Source: Arthrobacter sp. ISL-30 | GTDB taxonomy: Bacteria > Actinomycetota > Actinomycetes > Actinomycetales > Micrococcaceae | NCBI RefSeq assembly: GCF_018613855.1 | Contig: NZ_JAGGPK010000007.1 | Location: 1-64,000 of the forward strand | DNA: 64,000 nucleotides | Direction: 5' to 3' | Shown: positions 42,865-51,683 of the stretch, one piece after another | Numbering within the stretch: position 1 is the first letter of the stretch | Layout of the letters: every line of letters starts with the position of its first letter | Made by a program: the position numbers and the translations under genes | The notes under the pieces: generated by a model | Database searches by the model: none | What the model was told of the DNA's origin: nothing | What the model saw: only the letters and a program-made list of their open reading frames with translations

Positions 42865-43341
42865 ATGACAGTTCGAAGCGCAGGCATACTGCTGTACCGG
42901 CTGAACGCTACAGCTCAAGTGGAGTTTTGGATAGCCCATATGGGCGGACCCTTCTGGGCCCATAAGGACGATCGCGCCTGGTCTATTCCAAAAGGCAAAT
43001 ATCTCGACGACGAGGATCCGTTGGTGGCCGCCCGGCGTGAATTCGCCGAGGAAATGGGCACTCCAGCGCCCTCCGCCGACTACGAACTGCTAGGCAATTT
43101 CCGGCAACCCTCAGGCAAGATCATCACTGTGTTCACCGCCGAAACAGACTTCCAGCCGGAACGGATCGTGAGCAACACATTTCCCCTGGAATGGCCGAAA
43201 GGATCCGGCGTCGTCGGTGACTTTCCGGAGATCGACGACGCCGGATGGTTCAGCGAGGCTGAGGCTCGGACCAAGCTGGTAAAAGGCCAACAGCCGATCC
43301 TCGACGCGCTCATCAAGCAGCTTGGAAACCGCGACACCTGA
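42865..43341 (+). CDS. Nudix hydrolase
   Basis: A 158-residue Nudix protein. The complete Nudix box runs from Gly at residue 51 as GKYLDDEDPLVAAR, then REFAEEMGT, giving the GX5EX7REUXEEXGU pattern with the metal-binding Glu residues. Such enzymes hydrolyse nucleoside diphosphates linked to other groups; the exact substrate is not predictable. The start MTVRSAGILLYRL fits the family. GGTAGGAGG precedes the ATG. Confidence 0.9.
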   Translation: MTVRSAGILLYRLNATAQVEFWIAHMGGPFWAHKDDRAWSIPKGKYLDDEDPLVAARREFAEEMGTPAPSADYELLGNFRQPSGKIITVFTAETDFQPERIVSNTFPLEWPKGSGVVGDFPEIDDAGWFSEAEARTKLVKGQQPILDALIKQLGNRDT

Positions 43342-43380
43342 CGTGGAAGGATTCCGGCCCCTCAGGACCAGGTTTCCGGC

Positions 43381-43424
43381 CAGGATCCGGTTCAGCCTCA
43401 GGATCCGGTTCAGCCTCAGGATCC
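43381..43424. repeat. 18-bp tandem repeat spanning a stop codon
   Basis: CAGGATCCGGTTCAGCCT occurs twice (43381-43398, 43399-43416), followed by a partial third copy CAGGATCC. The stop of the minus-strand Vms1-like gene (43416-43418) lies at a unit border, so each slippage event would extend or shorten the 3' untranslated part. Confidence 0.75.
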
Positions 43425-44552
43425 AGGAACAGCGGGTCCTGTCGGCCAGCGGAGCAGCGCGGCGACGTTGACGCCGTCGGGCAGGGCGGCTTGCGGAACC
43501 AGCAGGATCCGGGCATCGGTCAGGGCCGCTGCCCGCAGCAGGACCGCAGGCGCCGGCACCCGGCCGAGGACGTTGGCATTCAGGCTTTCCCCTTCGTCGG
43601 TGGCGAGCCATGGTTCGGCGTCCAGTGCGAGGAGCTCATGGTCAGAAAGCCCGTCATCCGTGAGGAGCAGCAGCTCCACCTGGGCTTGCTGGAGCGCATG
43701 CACGACGGCGCCTATGCCCGTTGCCGATTCGGGATTGGCCTGGCCTTCCTGCTCGGCAAGGCGTCCGATGACGTCCTCGTGCTCGGCTGCCCATAGTCGG
43801 GCAATGCTTTGCTCGATCTCCTCATTAAGGAGCTCCGGGTCAGCCCCTCCCGTATGCGTGTGGGAATCCACCACGGACAGGAGCGCTTTGCTCGGTTCGG
43901 AGAGCTGATCCGCAACGAGGCCACGGGCCCTGATGTCGCCGGCAAGCACGAGCAGCCGAGCATTGTTTTGGGCGATGACCCTGTCGATCTCTCCAGCAAC
44001 CTCATCGGCGTTCCGGCGCCAGATTTCCTCCGTCCGGTGCTGGAACCTGCCTTGGGACCAGCCGCCGCCCGGGACCTTCTTCAGGTTCTCGCTGGTTCCC
44101 TCGACTTCGCGGACGTCTGCGGGCTGGCGGCGGCCGGCGAAGTGCAGGCGGATTTCGGCGTCGTCGCGACCCACTTCCGCCACCACATAGGGGAACTCCT
44201 CCAGCCCATGCTTGACGAGCGGCAGGAGATCCGGGACCGGGTCAATCGAAATCCTTTCGGGAGTGACAAGGGGTCCGGGAAGGATCTTGTTGAGCTCAGT
44301 ATTTCCGTCCCGGACGAGGACGAATCGACTGACAGGGTTCGCTTCCCCCACGGCAGGCTTGAGCGCCTGTTCAATCGCTTCCAGGTCCTTCTTGCCCGCG
44401 CCCTTCGCCTCCAAGGCATCGTGGACATTGTCGGGCGTCACGTCCGTGGCCTCGAGGGTGTCAACTGTTCCGGTTCCGGCATCCACATAGACCAGGCACC
44501 ACGGACCTTGTTTACGGTATAGATCTGCATATTCCTTGAGGCTGACACTCAT
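43416..44552 (-). CDS. Vms1/eRF1-like (Rv2629-type) putative peptidyl-tRNA hydrolase
   Basis: A 378-residue protein of the bacterial eRF1-related group. An N-terminal alpha/beta region is followed by the loop GGGWSQGRFQHRTEEIWRRN (about residues 165-184), where the Gln corresponds to the one implicated in Vms1/ANKZF1 nascent-chain release. A middle domain (RLLVLAGDIRARGLVADQL) and a C-terminal eL30-like domain (VELLLLTDDGLSDHELLALD) follow. The ATG at 44552 has GAGGA six bases upstream; the ATG at 44558 is too close to it. It follows a small acidic gene whose stop overlaps, and the two probably form an operon. Stalled-ribosome rescue is inferred. Confidence 0.78.
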   Translation of the reverse strand: MSVSLKEYADLYRKQGPWCLVYVDAGTGTVDTLEATDVTPDNVHDALEAKGAGKKDLEAIEQALKPAVGEANPVSRFVLVRDGNTELNKILPGPLVTPERISIDPVPDLLPLVKHGLEEFPYVVAEVGRDDAEIRLHFAGRRQPADVREVEGTSENLKKVPGGGWSQGRFQHRTEEIWRRNADEVAGEIDRVIAQNNARLLVLAGDIRARGLVADQLSEPSKALLSVVDSHTHTGGADPELLNEEIEQSIARLWAAEHEDVIGRLAEQEGQANPESATGIGAVVHALQQAQVELLLLTDDGLSDHELLALDAEPWLATDEGESLNANVLGRVPAPAVLLRAAALTDARILLVPQAALPDGVNVAALLRWPTGPAVPGS

Positions 44553-44554
44553 GG

Positions 44555-44758
44555 TCATTCCTCTTCGCCTGTGGTCGTTTCAGCGTTAGGATCCGCGGCG
44601 TCCTGAACTTCCTGCGGATCCGTATCATCCGGGAAAGGCTCTGTTTCCCTGAATTCTTCAACATGGGCTGGCTGATTGCCCTTGACCATCCCTTGGGTTT
44701 CCTGCTTCATCTTGTCATCCAGATGAGGCCCGTGGGTGGTGTTGCCTCGCTCGGCCAT
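44555..44758 (-). CDS. Small acidic conserved hypothetical protein
   Basis: A 67-residue, strongly acidic protein (many Asp, Glu and Thr residues; no Cys; no hydrophobic stretch), probably intrinsically disordered. It starts MAERGNTTHGPHLDD and ends NAETTTGEEE. I recall similar small proteins in arthrobacters but cannot name a function. It ends at the start of the Vms1-like gene, suggesting co-expression. Confidence 0.65.
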   Translation of the reverse strand: MAERGNTTHGPHLDDKMKQETQGMVKGNQPAHVEEFRETEPFPDDTDPQEVQDAADPNAETTTGEEE

Positions 44759-44867
44759 TTCGATCTCCCTTCAATGCGATTCACTGCACATCTTCGATCA
44801 ATCTATTGCCCACCTTAACACCGCAGGATGGCGGCTTGAAGGCCCCGCTGGAACCCGTATTTCAGTC

Positions 44868-45887
44868 CTACCTCCCGGCGCGGGACCACTCCAGCAGCTT
44901 CTCCACAGTCCAGGTCGTGACGATGCGCTCGGCGGGAACGCCGTTCCGCGCGGCCCGTTCGGCACCATACTGGAGGAAGTCCAACTGGCCGGGAGCGTGG
45001 GCGTCGCTGTCGATGCTGAAGAGGCAGCCGGCGTCGAGGGCCAGCTGGATGAGGTCGTCCGGCGGGTCCTGCCGCTCAGGACGTGAATTGATTTCGACGG
45101 CGACCCCGTTCTCGGCGCAGGCGGCGAACACCTTCCCGGCGTCGAACTCCGATTGGGGACGTGTGCCGCGGCCCCCCGTCACGAGCCTCCCGGTGCAGTG
45201 TCCCAATACGTTCGTGTTGGGGTCCTGGATGGCACCTAGCATTCTCCGCGTCATCACGTGCTTGTCCGAGCGAAGCTTGGAATGCACGCTCGCGACCACC
45301 ACATCCAGCCTTTCCAGCATCTCCGGGGACTGATCCAGCGTCCCGTTCTCGAGGATGTCCACCTCGCTCCCGGCCAGGAGCCGGAAGTCCGCATGGGCGC
45401 TGTTGATCTCGTCGACGACGTCGAGCTGCTTTTCGAGGCGCTCACGGCTGAGGCCGTTGGCAATGGTGAGGTTGGGGGAGTGGTCAGTCAGTGCCAGGTA
45501 CTGCCGGCCCAGGAGCCGGGCGGCATCCACCATCACCTCAATCGGCGAGCCGCCGTCGGACCAGTTGCTGTGGCTGTGCAGGTCTCCGCGCAAAATTTCC
45601 CGCAACTCGACGCCGCCGTCGGCCAGGGGTTCGGCGCCCCGTTCCCTCAGCTTTTCCAGGTAGCCTGGCACTTCGCCGTCGACAGCCTGGCGGATGACCT
45701 CGAAGGTCCTGTCTCCGATCCCCTTTGTCCGTTTGAGTCGCCCGTCCCGTACGCGCACGGCCAGCTCCTCCGGGTCAATGCCGGCGATGGTGTCGGCTGC
45801 TTTCCGGAACGCCTGCACTTTGAAGCTGGGGGCCAGTTCGCGTTCAAGCCAGAAGGCAATCTCGTTGAGGGCGGCAACGGCATCCAT
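44868..45887 (-). CDS. PHP-domain protein resembling PolX without the polymerase palm
   Basis: A 339-residue protein. N-terminal helix-hairpin-helix-like segments (APSFKVQAFRKAADTIAGI, RTKGIGDRTFEVIRQA) resemble the start of PolX DNA polymerases. Then comes a complete PHP phosphoesterase domain: GDLHSHSNWSDG, ALTDHSPN, GSEVDIL, ASVHSKL, GHCTGR, EINSRPERQD and SIDSDAHAPG supply the metal ligands. The nucleotidyltransferase palm of PolX is absent. It may be a 3'-5' exonuclease or phosphatase. The ATG at 45887 begins MDAVAALNEIAF, the family start; the longer frame to 46025 is rejected. Confidence 0.8.
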   Translation of the reverse strand: MDAVAALNEIAFWLERELAPSFKVQAFRKAADTIAGIDPEELAVRVRDGRLKRTKGIGDRTFEVIRQAVDGEVPGYLEKLRERGAEPLADGGVELREILRGDLHSHSNWSDGGSPIEVMVDAARLLGRQYLALTDHSPNLTIANGLSRERLEKQLDVVDEINSAHADFRLLAGSEVDILENGTLDQSPEMLERLDVVVASVHSKLRSDKHVMTRRMLGAIQDPNTNVLGHCTGRLVTGGRGTRPQSEFDAGKVFAACAENGVAVEINSRPERQDPPDDLIQLALDAGCLFSIDSDAHAPGQLDFLQYGAERAARNGVPAERIVTTWTVEKLLEWSRAGR

Positions 45888-46078
45888 TGGTCCATCTTGC
45901 CCTAAAGGACACGCCAAAGGGCTGGTCCGAAAGGCTTCACACTCCGCGCCCCGCTGGACGGTCCCGTCACGCAGCCTGCAATAATCGGAACCAGCCGCTG
46001 TGCGGGGCTGGAAGGTCAGCGCCACAGAGCGGGCAGTTGCAGCGTAAGTTCGGACGGATCACCCTAGACGAGGCGGAC

Positions 46079-48286
46079 ATGGCCAACACTCCTACCCAGC
46101 AGGATGCATTGATGCCGGAAACAGCGATTTCGGCAGCTCCCGAAATTGCCGACATCAATCCCGAGCTTCTCCACAGGCTTGCTGACCGGCATGGAGTCAG
46201 GACCGTGTACCAGGGCTGGAGCGGAGAGCCGCACGACGTCGCCCCCGAAACCCTTGTCAAAGTCCTTGCTGCCCTCGGCGTAGCGGCACACAACAACAGC
46301 CTCATCGAACAGGCCCTGATCGAGGCGGAGCTCGCACCATGGCGGCGGATGTTGCCTCCCGCCGTCGTCATCCCGGCAGGATCCCCGACGGCGGTCCCGG
46401 TCCACGTTCCAGACGGCGCCCCAGTGCGCCTGACGATCGTTACTGAAGACGGCCGCGAGCTGGAGGCCCGGCAGCAGGAGGTGTGGGTTGAGCCGCGGGA
46501 AGTGGACGGTGTGCTCATCGGCCAGGCCACGTTCGAGGTCCCGGAGGTCCTGGAGCTTGGCTGGCACACCCTGCGGGCAGAGTCCGACGACGCCATCGCC
46601 GAGGCAGCGCTGGTTGTGGTGCCCGCCAGGCTTGAAACCGCCGCGGACCTGGAGTCGCGGCGTGGCTGGGGCCTGGCGACCCAGTTGTACTCGGTGCGCT
46701 CCCGCCGCTCGTGGGGGATCGGTGACTTCGCCGACCTTGCGGAGCTGGCAGCGATCGCCGGAGCCCTGGGAGCGGACTACGTGCTGGTGAATCCCCTCCA
46801 TGCCGCCGAACCGGTCCCGCCCGTGGAACCGTCTCCGTATTCGCCTTCCACCCGGCGCTTCTTCAATCCGCTGTACATCAGGGTGGAGGCCGTTCCGGAA
46901 CTGGCCTACCTGAGGCCGAAGAAGAGGGCGCAGATCGACCAGTTGGCCGAGCAAGCCCGGGAGCTCAACAAGGATGGCGAGCGGCTTCACCGTGACCAGG
47001 TCTACGCCGAGAAGCTGGCAGCTCTGGAGATGCTCTACCACGTTCCGCGCACTCCGTCCCGACAGCAGGCTTTCGAGGAGTTCTGCCGTTCGGCCGGGAG
47101 GGGCCTGGATGACTTCGCCCTGTGGTGCGCCCTTCGCGAGGACCGTACCCCTGACGACCCGCTATGGCATGATCCCGCCTCCGCCCTCGGAACTCCACTC
47201 GCTGAAGGGCTGCGGCAGCAGCTGGCAGCCCGGATTGATTTCCACCGCTGGCTCCAATGGATCTGCGACGAGCAGCTCGAGGCGGCCCAGGAGGCGGCAA
47301 AGCGGGCGGGCATGCGCCTGGGCGTCGTGCACGACCTCGCCGTGGGTGCCGACCTGAGCAGCGCGGACGCCTGGACCCTCCAGGGCGTGCTGGCGCCCGG
47401 CATAAGCGTGGGTGCGCCGCCGGACATGTACAACCAGCTTGGGCAGGACTGGCACCAGCCGCCATGGCATCCGACGCGGCTCGCCGAAGCCGGCTACCAG
47501 CCTTTCCGGGAAATGCTCTCCACAGTGCTGCGCCATGCGGGCGGCGTGCGCGTGGACCACATCCTGGGGATGTTCCGGCTGTGGTGGGTGCCGGAGGGAA
47601 ACTCACCCCGCGACGGCGCGTACGTCCGGTACGACCATGACGCCCTGATTGGAATCCTGGCGCTCGAGGCACACCGCGCAGGCGCTGTCATTATTGGGGA
47701 GGACCTGGGCGTCTTCGAACCGTGGGTCCGCGACTACCTGGCGGAGCGCGGCATCCTGGGCACTTCGATCCTGTGGTTCGAATATGACGAAGCCGACGGC
47801 GAGTCGCCGCTGCCGCCCGAACGTTACCGGTTACAGGCGTTGTCCAGCGTCAACACCCACGACCTCCCGCCGACGGCCGGCTACCTGGCCGGTGACCATG
47901 TTGACCTGCGCGCGCGCCTTGGCCTGCTGGAACGTCCTGTGGAGGAGGAACGCGCCGAGCACGAGGCCAGCCTGGAGAAAATGTTCGTCCTGCTTCGGGA
48001 ACGCGGCCTGCTGCCCGGGGACGGCCCAGTCAGCGAGGAGCAGCAGGTAGAAGCGCTCCACAGGCTGCTTGCCATGTCGCCGTCCTGCCTCCTGGGCGTC
48101 GCCCTCGTGGATGCCGTGGGGGAGCGGCGGGTGCAGAACCAGCCGGGAACGACGTCGGCCCTGTACCCCAACTGGCAGGTCCCGCTGGGGGATCCGCATG
48201 GCCGACCCGTCCTGATCGACCAGCTTGAAGGGAACGCCAGGTTCAACTCGCTCCTGGCCGCAGTGGATGAATCGGTGCGGGAGTAA
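46079..48286 (+). CDS. malQ: 4-alpha-glucanotransferase (amylomaltase), GH77
   Basis: A 735-residue cytosolic disproportionating enzyme of maltodextrin metabolism. An actinobacterial N-terminal extension (about 160 residues of beta structure) precedes the GH77 barrel. Landmarks are LYSVRSRRSWGIGDFADL, NPLHAAEPVPPVEPSPYSPS, the nucleophile Asp in VRVDHILGMFRLWW, the acid/base Glu in IIGEDLGVFE, and the third carboxylate in NTHDLPPTAGY. GAGG lies before the ATG at 46079 (MANTPTQQDAL); the longer frame crosses the divergent promoter region and is not used. Confidence 0.94.
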   Translation: MANTPTQQDALMPETAISAAPEIADINPELLHRLADRHGVRTVYQGWSGEPHDVAPETLVKVLAALGVAAHNNSLIEQALIEAELAPWRRMLPPAVVIPAGSPTAVPVHVPDGAPVRLTIVTEDGRELEARQQEVWVEPREVDGVLIGQATFEVPEVLELGWHTLRAESDDAIAEAALVVVPARLETAADLESRRGWGLATQLYSVRSRRSWGIGDFADLAELAAIAGALGADYVLVNPLHAAEPVPPVEPSPYSPSTRRFFNPLYIRVEAVPELAYLRPKKRAQIDQLAEQARELNKDGERLHRDQVYAEKLAALEMLYHVPRTPSRQQAFEEFCRSAGRGLDDFALWCALREDRTPDDPLWHDPASALGTPLAEGLRQQLAARIDFHRWLQWICDEQLEAAQEAAKRAGMRLGVVHDLAVGADLSSADAWTLQGVLAPGISVGAPPDMYNQLGQDWHQPPWHPTRLAEAGYQPFREMLSTVLRHAGGVRVDHILGMFRLWWVPEGNSPRDGAYVRYDHDALIGILALEAHRAGAVIIGEDLGVFEPWVRDYLAERGILGTSILWFEYDEADGESPLPPERYRLQALSSVNTHDLPPTAGYLAGDHVDLRARLGLLERPVEEERAEHEASLEKMFVLLRERGLLPGDGPVSEEQQVEALHRLLAMSPSCLLGVALVDAVGERRVQNQPGTTSALYPNWQVPLGDPHGRPVLIDQLEGNARFNSLLAAVDESVRE

Positions 48287-48406
48287 GGGCGTCCGGGAAG
48301 TAGTTCTTCTCCTCCCGGGACTTCTTCTGCTCCCTGCGACAACGCACTAAAGTAGTAGCTGAACTCTTTCGCTTATGCAGTCCGGCGGTCCCAGCACACG
48401 GTCTTC

Positions 48407-48433
48407 CCAGTACTTATCACTCCAGTACTTATC
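48407..48433 (+). repeat. Two 12-bp direct repeats before a small gene
   Basis: CCAGTACTTATC occurs at 48407-48418 and 48422-48433, a period of 15 bp, immediately upstream of the ribosome binding site (AGGAGAG) of the gene at 48448. Possible operator or slippage product. Confidence 0.5.
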
Positions 48434-48447
48434 GCCAGGAGAGAGCT

Positions 48448-48771
48448 ATGAATTCGCCTCAGATCAGACTGTTCCTCCGTGACTGCATCGTGCGCGACGA
48501 AACCACTGATGACGCCCTGGACCTGGATGCTGCTTATGGCCTTTACGTCAGCTGGTGCGTCCTGAACCGGAAGATTCCCGTCCCCGACCATACCTTCCGT
48601 ACGGCCCTGCATCTGGAAGGCATCCGGCCCAGGAAGCAGGGACGAACGCACATTCTGCCCGGATTGCGCATGACCGGACCCGCCGCCACAGACTACATCC
48701 TGAACAGTTCCCCCAACTGGGCGGAAGGCGATCCGATTGACGGTCAGCCTTTCGCTCCGGCAGCGGGGTAA
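48448..48771 (+). CDS. Small protein like the C-terminal domain of phage/plasmid primases
   Basis: A 107-residue protein. The pattern FLRDCIVRDETTD...LDAAYGLYVSWCVLNRK...PDHTFRTALHLEGIRPRKQGR resembles the winged-helix tail at the end of D5/P4-type primase-helicases, here standing alone. It may bind DNA. AGGAGAG lies at good spacing before the ATG. No phage or plasmid genes adjoin it. The likeness is judged by eye. Confidence 0.6.
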   Translation: MNSPQIRLFLRDCIVRDETTDDALDLDAAYGLYVSWCVLNRKIPVPDHTFRTALHLEGIRPRKQGRTHILPGLRMTGPAATDYILNSSPNWAEGDPIDGQPFAPAAG

Positions 48772-48785
48772 GCGACCCCGCTGCC
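48759..48785. terminator. Bidirectional terminator hairpin between convergent genes
   Basis: GGCAGCGGGGT (48759-48769) and ACCCCGCTGCC (48775-48785) form an 11-bp stem with a 5-base loop. The stop of the plus-strand small gene (48769-48771) lies at the stem-loop border; the amylase gene ends at 48807 on the other strand. Confidence 0.6.
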
Positions 48786-48806
48786 CGCCTTACCTTCCAG
48801 CCCTGA

Positions 48807-51572
48807 CTACCCTGAGGTGATGACGTGCGTCCTGTGGTCGTAGGTGAAGGTCACGGATCCACCGGGGTGCTCAAGCACAATATTCGAGCCGTTGGGCGCA
48901 CCATCCTGCCCGTAGTTCTCGTCCCAGGATCCGTTGATGGCTGCCTTGTATTCATAGGTTCCCGGTGGCAAATCGGCGGTCAGGCGCCACACCCGCTCTG
49001 CCTCATCCAAAACCATGAACGCGGCTTCGCATGACGGCTGCCAGTCCGCCGGGCAGCCCATTTCCGAGTTGAGGCTGCCTGCGACGGTTACGGAATCAGG
49101 TTCAGGTGCGGGTCCCACGGTCACCGTCCGGACATCGCTGACGACGTCGAACCCGGACACGCTCATGGTGGCCCTGTACTGCACCTGGGTACCGTCCGCC
49201 AGGCCTAAAGTGTCGAGGTCATCGAACGCGCTGTACACAGGGGAGGAAGAGTCTGTGCCGAGCGGCGCCCATGGTCCGCCCGAAATACTTCGTTCCAGGC
49301 TGACCACGTAACTGGCCTTTTCCGGGTCTGCTGTGGCGCTGACCTGGATCCGACCCTCCACATTGGTCCCCTCGGCCGGCAGCTGCATCGCCAGCATTGG
49401 CGCCGGGACTGTGGCGTTCACAGCTGGGCTTACCGAAGTATGGCCACCGTTGTCCAGGACCACAGCGCGGTACTCCACCGTCGTACCGGAGTGGAGCGCC
49501 GCGGCGTCGTGGAACACCTGGTACGGAGCGTTGTCGTCAGTGCCGATCGACTCCCACGTACCGCCCGCCGTCCTGGCCTGGAAGGTGACCTCGTAGAACG
49601 AGGTCCCGTCGACGTCGGCCGTCACCTTCAGTTTGCCGTTGTCTCCCTGCGCCGCCACAGGGTGCTGGAGCGCGACGGCGGGTGCCTCCTTGGAATGCGG
49701 AATCCGGCCCGCAGACTCATACACCACTGCCGAGAGCGGGGGAACAGTGACGCTGAGGGTGCCGTCCTCAGCAGTCTTGGACTCTGCCGCTGCATCCCCA
49801 TAGACGCGGGTGAAGGTGCGCTTGGAGACGTAGGTGGGAATGGAAGCGGTCTGCGGTGACTCACTGTTGTTCAGCGCCACCACGTATTCGCGCTGGTCCC
49901 GGCTGTCGATCCGTGAGAAGGCGTAGATCCCCGGGCCCTCGGAGGCGTAGCGATGCTGGTGTGCGCCATTGCGCAGGGCCGGATGCTCCTTGGCCAGGGC
50001 GGCAAGTTCGCCGATCTTGGCGTAGAGCGGATGGGTGGTGTCGAAGTTGTCCTTGGCATGGGTGGCGTCCGTGCCCAGCAGGTCGTCGTCGAGGTACTCC
50101 GGCACCTGGCTTGCGAACAGGGTCTGCCGGGCGTCCTGGTCCCCGCCGGGTCCGGTGAAGCCCTGCTCGTCCCCGTAGTAGATCACCGGATTGCCGCGGG
50201 AGAAGTACATAAGTTCATGGGCCAGCCGGTCCCTGGCAAGCTTCTCATCGTCGCCGGCGTCCGGGTTGTCAGCCCCCACGAATCCGCCGATCCTGCCCAT
50301 GTCGTGGTTCCCCAGGAAAGTGGGCAGCTGGTACACGTTGGAGTCCGCGTCCGTGTACCAGTCATCCCCCGCGAAGAATGACTCCAGCCGGCGGGCATCC
50401 TGGCCGCGCGAGGCGAAGTTCCTCGCCGCATCCTGGAACGGGAAGTCCAGCACGGCCTGCATCTTGTCGCGCGTGGTGAAGCGGGAGGTGAAGGCCTTGG
50501 AGGTGTCGAAGACCTCGCCAAACATGAAGAACTCGTCCTTGCCCTGCTGCCAGGCATAATCCAGGACATCCGGGCCAAACTTCTGCCAGAACTCGTCATT
50601 CACATGCTTCATGGTGTCGATCCGGAAACCGTCCACCCCGAAGTCCCCGATCCAGGTCTTGTACACGTCGATCATGCCCTGGACCACGCGCGGGTTCTCG
50701 GTGAAAAGGTCATCCAGGCCGAAGAAGTCGCCGTAGTAAGCGTCCTCACCGGCGAACGTAGTGTCTCCGCGGTTGTGATACAGGGTCGTGTCGTTAAGCC
50801 AGGCCGGCACCTTGAGGTTCGATTCGGCGGGTTCCAGGACTGGCGTGTACGGGAACGATACGGCGGGATCCAGCGCCGGGAACTCCGCGGTTCCCGCATA
50901 GTCCCGGTCGTCGAAGGGGTCCCCGGCTGCGTTCCGGTACGGCTCTTCGTCCTTCGCGACGTAAGCCTTGCGGGCGCCGCCTTCATAGCCGATGACGTCG
51001 GCGGTGTGGTTGGTGATGATGTCGAAATAGACCTTCATACCCCGCGAATGTGCGGCGTCGATGAGGGACTTGAGCTCGGCATTGGTGCCCAGGTGCGGGT
51101 CGATCTGGGTGAAGTCCGTGATCCAGTAGCCGTGGTAGCCAGCCGAGTTGTCCTCGGGCTGCACCGCCTTGTTCTTGAAGCTCGGAGTGAGCCAAATGGA
51201 CGTGGTGCCCAGGCCCTGGATGTAGTCGATCTTGTCCAGCAGTCCCTTGAGGTCACCCCCGTTGTAGAAGCCCTTGCGGGTGGGATCGAAGCCCGACACC
51301 ATCGGGTCGGAACCCAGCCCGCCGTCGTCGTTAACGGCACTGCCGTTATTGAAGCGGTCAGCCATGACGAAGTAGAAGTTCTCGTCCGTCACGGGTGCGC
51401 GGAGCGAATGCTGGGCCTCAGGAGTTGTTGGATCCGGCGTGCCGGGGGCGGCAGCGGCTGGAAAAGCCACAAATCCAGAAACCAGGGCAGCGGCAAGCAG
51501 GGCGGCTGAGGATCGGATCGCCAGGATTCGACGACGGTGGGCGGGTCGGGTGAGGCTGCTGGACGGAGACAT
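48807..51572 (-). CDS. Secreted GH13 alpha-amylase-type glucan hydrolase, multidomain
   Basis: A 921-residue exported enzyme for starch or related alpha-glucans. It has a signal peptide (to about residue 42) and a GH13 barrel with catalytic Asp319 (GFRIDTMKH), Glu353 (FGEVFD) and Asp424 (FLGNHDMGR). An all-beta C-domain (QREYVVALNNSESPQTASI) follows, then two Ig/FN3-like modules (about 635-735 and 736-825) and a C-terminal X25-like module (VTVAGSLNSEMGCPADWQ, PGTYEYKAAINGSW) as in pullulanases. GGAAGG precedes the ATG. Products could feed MalQ at 46079, but a maltodextrin importer is not in the window. Confidence 0.9.
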   Translation of the reverse strand: MSPSSSLTRPAHRRRILAIRSSAALLAAALVSGFVAFPAAAAPGTPDPTTPEAQHSLRAPVTDENFYFVMADRFNNGSAVNDDGGLGSDPMVSGFDPTRKGFYNGGDLKGLLDKIDYIQGLGTTSIWLTPSFKNKAVQPEDNSAGYHGYWITDFTQIDPHLGTNAELKSLIDAAHSRGMKVYFDIITNHTADVIGYEGGARKAYVAKDEEPYRNAAGDPFDDRDYAGTAEFPALDPAVSFPYTPVLEPAESNLKVPAWLNDTTLYHNRGDTTFAGEDAYYGDFFGLDDLFTENPRVVQGMIDVYKTWIGDFGVDGFRIDTMKHVNDEFWQKFGPDVLDYAWQQGKDEFFMFGEVFDTSKAFTSRFTTRDKMQAVLDFPFQDAARNFASRGQDARRLESFFAGDDWYTDADSNVYQLPTFLGNHDMGRIGGFVGADNPDAGDDEKLARDRLAHELMYFSRGNPVIYYGDEQGFTGPGGDQDARQTLFASQVPEYLDDDLLGTDATHAKDNFDTTHPLYAKIGELAALAKEHPALRNGAHQHRYASEGPGIYAFSRIDSRDQREYVVALNNSESPQTASIPTYVSKRTFTRVYGDAAAESKTAEDGTLSVTVPPLSAVVYESAGRIPHSKEAPAVALQHPVAAQGDNGKLKVTADVDGTSFYEVTFQARTAGGTWESIGTDDNAPYQVFHDAAALHSGTTVEYRAVVLDNGGHTSVSPAVNATVPAPMLAMQLPAEGTNVEGRIQVSATADPEKASYVVSLERSISGGPWAPLGTDSSSPVYSAFDDLDTLGLADGTQVQYRATMSVSGFDVVSDVRTVTVGPAPEPDSVTVAGSLNSEMGCPADWQPSCEAAFMVLDEAERVWRLTADLPPGTYEYKAAINGSWDENYGQDGAPNGSNIVLEHPGGSVTFTYDHRTHVITSG

Positions 51573-51683
51573 AACGGGAGACCTTCCGCTAAGCGACGCT
51601 GCTTTGTCCGGGATGAAGGATGGCTGGTGCGGGACTGTTCGGGGGCAGAAAGCTGGATCGGGAGCTAGTAGGGGCGGTGCCGC

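Noticed and set aside
43381..43424. Short tandem repeats considered as a CRISPR or att array
   Set aside because: Units are contiguous with no spacers, only 2-2.5 copies, and no cas or integrase gene is nearby.
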